64,000 nucleotides of DNA from Antennarius striatus (lineage: Eukaryota; Chordata; Actinopteri; Lophiiformes; Antennariidae): the NCBI RefSeq assembly GCF_040054535.1, contig NC_090782.1, forward strand, positions 26,078,001 to 26,142,000. Reading direction: 5' to 3'. Under the pieces are notes generated by a model that was not told the origin of the DNA, ran no database searches, and was given only the letters and a program-made list of their open reading frames with translations. Positions 61,431 through 64,000 of this stretch are shown one piece after another; within the stretch, counting starts at the first letter, position 1; each line of letters begins with the position of its first letter. The translations under genes were made by a program, and so were the position numbers.

Positions 61431-64000
61431 TCCATCGTGTCCAGTGTGCTGTCATACCAGTCCATCGTGTCCAGTGTGCTGTCCTACCAGTCCATCGTGT
61501 CCAGTGTGCTGTCCTACCAGTCCATCGTGTCCAGTGTGCTGTCATACCAGTCCATCGTGTCCAGTGTGCTGTCCTACCAGTCCATCGTGTCCAGTGTGCT
61601 GTCCTACCAGTCCATCGTGTCCAGTGTGCTGTCCTACCAGTCCATAGTGTCCAGTGTGCTGTCCTACCCGTCCAGTGTGCTGTCCTACCAGTTCATAGTG
61701 TCCAATGTGCTTTCCTACCAGTCCACAGTGTCCAGTGTGCTGTCCTACCAGTCCATAGTGTCCAGTGTGCTGTCGTACCAGTTCAGTGTCCAGTGTGCTG
61801 TCCCACCAGTTCAGTGTCCAGGGTGCTGTCCTACCAGTCCAGGGTGCTGTCTTGCCAGTCCAGTGTACTGTCCTACCAGTCCAGTGTGCTGTCCTACCAG
61901 TCCAGTGTGCTGTCCTACCAGTCCACAGTGTCCAGTGTGCTGTCCTACCATTCCAGTGTCCAGTGTGCTGTCGTACCAGTCCACAGTGTCCAGTGTGCTG
62001 TCCTACCAGTCCACAGTGTCCAATGTTCCGTCTTACCAGTCCACAGTGTCCAGTGTGCTGTCCTACCAGTCCAGTGTGCTTTTCTACCAGTCCACAGTGT
62101 CCTGTGTGCTGTCCTACCAGTCCACAGTGTCCAGTGTGCTGTCCTACCAGTCCACAGTGTCCAGTGTGCTGTCCTACCAGTCCACAGTGTCCAGTGTGCT
62201 TTCCTACCGGTCCACAGTGTCCAGTGTGCTTTCCTACCAGTCCACAGTGTCCAGTGTGCTGTCCTACCAGTCCACAGTGTCCAATGTGCTGTCCTACCAG
62301 TCCACAGTGTCCAATGTGCTGTCCTACCAGTCCACAGTGTCCAATGTGCTGTCCTCCCAGTCCATAGTGTCCAATGTGCTGTCCTACCAGTCCATAGTGT
62401 CCAATGTGCTGTCCTTCCAGTCCAGTGTGCTGACTTACCAGTCCACAGTGTCCAATATGTTGTCCTACCAGTCGAGTGTGCTCTCCTACCAGTCCAATGT
62501 GCTGTCCTACCAGTCCACAGTGTCCAGTGTGCTTTCCTACCAATCCAGTGTGCGGGTCTACCAGTCCATAGTGTCCAGTGTGCTTTCCTACCAGTCCAGC
62601 GTGCTATCCTACCAGTCCAGTGTGCTGTCCTATCAGTCCATAGTGTCCAGTGTACTGTCCTACCAGTCCATAGTGTTCAGTGTGATCCTACCAGTCCATA
62701 GTGTTCAGTATGCTGTCCTACCAGTTGAGTGTAATGTCCTACCAGTTGAGTGTGCTGCCCTACCAGTCCAGTGTGCTGTGCTACCAGTCCAGTGTCCAGT
62801 GTGCGGTCATACCAGTCCATAGAGTCCAATTTGCTTTCCTACCAGTCCATAGAGTCCAATGTGCTTTCCTACCAGTCCACAGTGTCCAGTGTGCTGTCCT
62901 ACCAGTCCACAGTGTCCAATGTGCTGTCCTACCAGTCCACAGTGTCCAATGTGCTGTCCTACCAGTCCAGTGTGCTGTCCTACCAGTCCAGTGTCCAGTG
63001 TGCTGTCCTACCACTCCACAGTGTCCAATGTGCTGTCCTACCAGTCCACAGTGTCAATTGTGCTGTCCTACGAGTCCATAGTGTCCAATGTGCTGTCCTA
63101 CCAGTCCATAGTGTCCAATGTGCTGTCCTACCAGTCCATAGTGTCCAGTGTGCTGACCTACCAGTCCACAGTGTCCAGTATGTTGTCCTACCAGTCGAGT
63201 GTGCTCTCCTACCAGTCCAATGTGCTGTCCTACCAGTCCACAGTGTCCAGTGTGCTGTCCTACCAGTCCAGTGTGCTGTCCTACCAGTCCATAGTGTCCA
63301 GTGTGCTGTCCTACCAGTCCATAGTGTCCAGTATGCTGTCCTACCAGTCCATAGTGTCCAGTCCTAACAGTCCATAGTGTCCAGTGTGCTGTCCTACCAG
63401 TCCACAGTGTCCAGTGTGCTGTCCTACCAGTCCACAGTGTCCAGTGTGCTGTCCTACCAGTCCACAGTGTCCAGTGTGCTGTCCTACCAGTCCAAAGTGT
63501 TCAGTGTGCTGTCCTACAAGTCCATAGTGTTCAGTGTGCTGTCCTACCAGTCCACAGTGCCCAGTATGTTGTCCTACCAGTCGAGTGTGCTCTCCTACCA
63601 GTCCAATGTGCTGTCCTACCAGTCCACAGTGTCCAGTGTGCTGTCCTACCAGTCCAGTGTGCTGTCATACCAGTCCATAGTGTCCAGTGTGCTGTCCTAC
63701 CAGTCCATAGTGTCCAGTATGCTGTCCTACCAGTTCATAGTGTCCAGTCCTAACAGTCCATAGTGTCCAGTGTGCTGTCCTACCAGTCCACAGTGTCCAG
63801 TGTGCTGTCCTACCAGTCCACAGTGTCCAGTGTGCTGTCCTACCAGTCCACAGTGTCCAGTGTGCTGTCCTACCAGTCCAAAGTGTTCAGTGTGCTGTCC
63901 TACCAGTCCATAGTGTTCAGTGTGCTGTCCTACCAGTCCATAGTGTTCAGTGTGCTGTCCTACCAGTCCATCGTGTCCAGTGTGCTGTCATACCAGTCCA

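Larger units (their letters stand above)
42807..64000. repeat. LINE-derived 30-bp tandem array of at least 21 kb
   Basis: Essentially all sequence from 42807 to the window end is tandem copies of a unit encoding YQSIVSSVLS: TACCAGTCC, ATAGTGTCC (or ACAGTGTCC), then AGTGTGCTGTCC. Three unit lengths recur: 30 bp, 28 bp (TACCAGTCCAGTGTCC then AGTGTGCTGTCC) and 21 bp (TACCAGTCC then AGTGTGCTGTCC). Common variants are CAATGTG, GTTCAGTG, CATCGTG, CCACTCC and TCATACC. I estimate about 700 units. A stop-free 10-codon unit leaves several frames open for hundreds of codons (up to 633 aa), and the 28-bp units switch frames; nothing indicates translation. The array runs past the window, so its full length is unknown. 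Confidence 0.95.

Noticed and set aside
42803-64000. Long ORFs (up to 633 aa) with VSSVLSYQS, CPVCCPTSP or VQCAVLPVHS repeats, on both strands
   Set aside because: They are translations of one 30-bp unit in different frames; 28-bp units make each ORF swap peptide type. No promoter, splice structure or family domain is present.
42807-64000. CRISPR-like array of 30-bp units
   Set aside because: Units are contiguous with no unique spacers, and the genome is vertebrate.

Overview
This is a gene-containing stretch of a ray-finned fish (teleost) chromosome. The protein-coding genes have short vertebrate-type introns with GT-AG borders, the proteins read as vertebrate orthologues, and the window carries teleost-type SINE and LINE remnants plus very many micro- and minisatellites. 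I cannot name the species.

Layout. From 1 to 25.1 kb lies a compact block of five genes: three small R4-class RGS genes on the + strand (2005-3740 rgs18/rgs1/rgs21-like; 7864-9186 rgs13-like; 14163-15104 rgs2), then uchl5 (17840-22368) and glrx2 (23312-25078), both on the - strand. From memory, the human 1q31 order is RGS18-RGS21-RGS1-RGS13-RGS2-UCHL5-RO60-GLRX2-CDC73, with matching orientations, so this is a conserved vertebrate block. RO60 is absent between uchl5 and glrx2, and no CDC73 is visible beyond glrx2. All five coding sequences could be spliced in frame from start to stop without a frameshift. The products are 191, 185, 180, 329 and 134 aa. The three RGS proteins are GTPase-activating proteins for heterotrimeric G-protein alpha subunits. 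UCHL5 is the proteasome/INO80-associated deubiquitinase. GLRX2 is a dithiol glutaredoxin.

From 25.1 to 42.4 kb I see no protein-coding gene. The stretch holds a CpG-rich segment next to glrx2, several dinucleotide microsatellites and at least six minisatellites. The most striking is a near-perfect 21-bp array (32584-33712, 53 full units).

From about 42.45 kb to the end of the window there is a degenerate LINE reverse-transcriptase fragment that runs, in one reading frame, straight into a tandem array of about 21 kb that continues beyond the window. The array unit (30 bp, with 28- and 21-bp variants) reads YQSIVSSVLS. It looks like a short segment of the LINE RT coding sequence that has been amplified some 700-fold, with nested higher-order repeats (2.7 kb and two of about 4.2 kb). 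This transposon-to-satellite transition is the most interesting object in the window. The very long ORFs inside the array are by-products of a 30-bp (10-codon) unit and are not annotated as genes.

Other points of note are a GC-AG intron in uchl5, a tandem NAGNAG acceptor in the rgs13-like gene, a SINE with fused A and B boxes and a 12-bp target-site duplication in glrx2 intron 1, a 14-bp array of about 21 CRE-like half sites between the rgs13-like and rgs2 genes, and a duplicated forkhead/CCAAT module upstream of rgs2.
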